Program-made: the position numbers and the translations under genes
The notes under the pieces: model-generated
The model's database searches: none
Told to the model about the DNA's origin: nothing
The model's input: only the letters and a program-made list of their open reading frames with translations
Part shown: piece after piece, positions 6,481 to 6,563 of the stretch
Position numbering within the stretch: the first letter of the stretch is position 1
How the letters are laid out: each line of letters starts with the position of its first letter
Assembly (NCBI GenBank): GCA_007571115.1
Contig: RKSA01000256.1
Location: 1-6,563, forward strand
Length of the DNA: 6,563 bases
From: Gammaproteobacteria bacterium
Lineage (GTDB): Bacteria > Pseudomonadota > Gammaproteobacteria > Pseudomonadales > Pseudohongiellaceae
Reading direction: 5' to 3'

Positions 6481-6518
6481 ATTATAGCTTGCAGCGATGC
6501 GAAAGAGGTCGAAATTTC
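6481..6518 (-). promoter_or_regulatory. Putative promoter of the fadBA operon
   Basis: A perfect -10 hexamer TATAAT lies at 6481-6486 on the minus strand. Transcription would start near 6474, leaving a leader of about 44 nt before fadB. No good -35 box exists at the right spacing: the 17-nt position reads ACCTCT. Instead an 8-bp palindrome GAAATTTC lies at 6511-6518, just upstream of the -35 position. A strong -10 with a poor -35 suggests a promoter that depends on an activator or is controlled by a bound regulator; this is inference. The rest of 6487-6563 holds no supported gene. Confidence 0.55.
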
Positions 6519-6563
6519 TTGTCCGCGTCGCTGCTCTGGTGTACAGTTCCAAGGCTGGTCAGT

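Noticed and set aside
6497..6563. Possible divergent plus-strand gene starting at ATG 6497 (MRKRSKFLVRVAALVY...)
   Set aside because: It remains open to the window edge and looks weakly signal-like, but there is no ribosome-binding site, it would begin within the fadB promoter region, and only 22 codons are visible.

Overview
The window looks like a high-GC gammaproteobacterial chromosome segment. PdxB and the small UPF0270/YheU protein are largely gammaproteobacterial families, and the FadB, FadA, TtcA and TusA sequences all resemble their enterobacterial/pseudomonad counterparts. I cannot name a genus from sequence alone. All supported genes lie on the minus strand, so transcription runs from the right end of the window to the left.

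Region by region, in the direction of transcription. Positions 6431-6563 hold the upstream region of fadB, with a perfect TATAAT hexamer. Then follow fadB (4250-6430) and fadA (3078-4253), the two subunits of the aerobic fatty-acid beta-oxidation complex; ttcA (2185-3081), the tRNA cytosine-32 thiolase; a UPF0270/YheU-family gene (2004-2213); tusA (1729-2007), the sulfur-relay carrier; and, after a 66-nt gap, pdxB (478-1662), which makes a step of pyridoxal 5'-phosphate (PLP) synthesis. Four of the five junctions overlap: ATGA at fadB/fadA, GTGA at fadA/ttcA, 29 bp at ttcA/yheU and ATGA at yheU/tusA. This points to one translationally coupled operon. Positions 226-477 are intergenic and carry weak stem-loops plus a good sigma70-type promoter for the last gene. 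That gene (1-225, cut by the window edge) encodes the N-terminus of an exported protein I do not recognise.

The genes form two functional groups: lipid catabolism (fadBA) and sulfur/tRNA modification plus cofactor supply (ttcA, tusA, pdxB). A plausible link inside the second group is that PLP is the cofactor of the cysteine desulfurase IscS, the sulfur source for both TusA and TtcA; this is inference, since iscS is not in the window. Why these are joined to beta-oxidation is not shown by the sequence.

I see no mobile element, CRISPR array, tRNA, rRNA or phage signal. The genes are individually ordinary housekeeping genes. The points that merit a second look are the tight coupling of the operon, a 9-bp tandem repeat carrying the yheU ribosome-binding site, the regulatory DNA upstream of fadB, and the unidentified exported protein with its own promoter.
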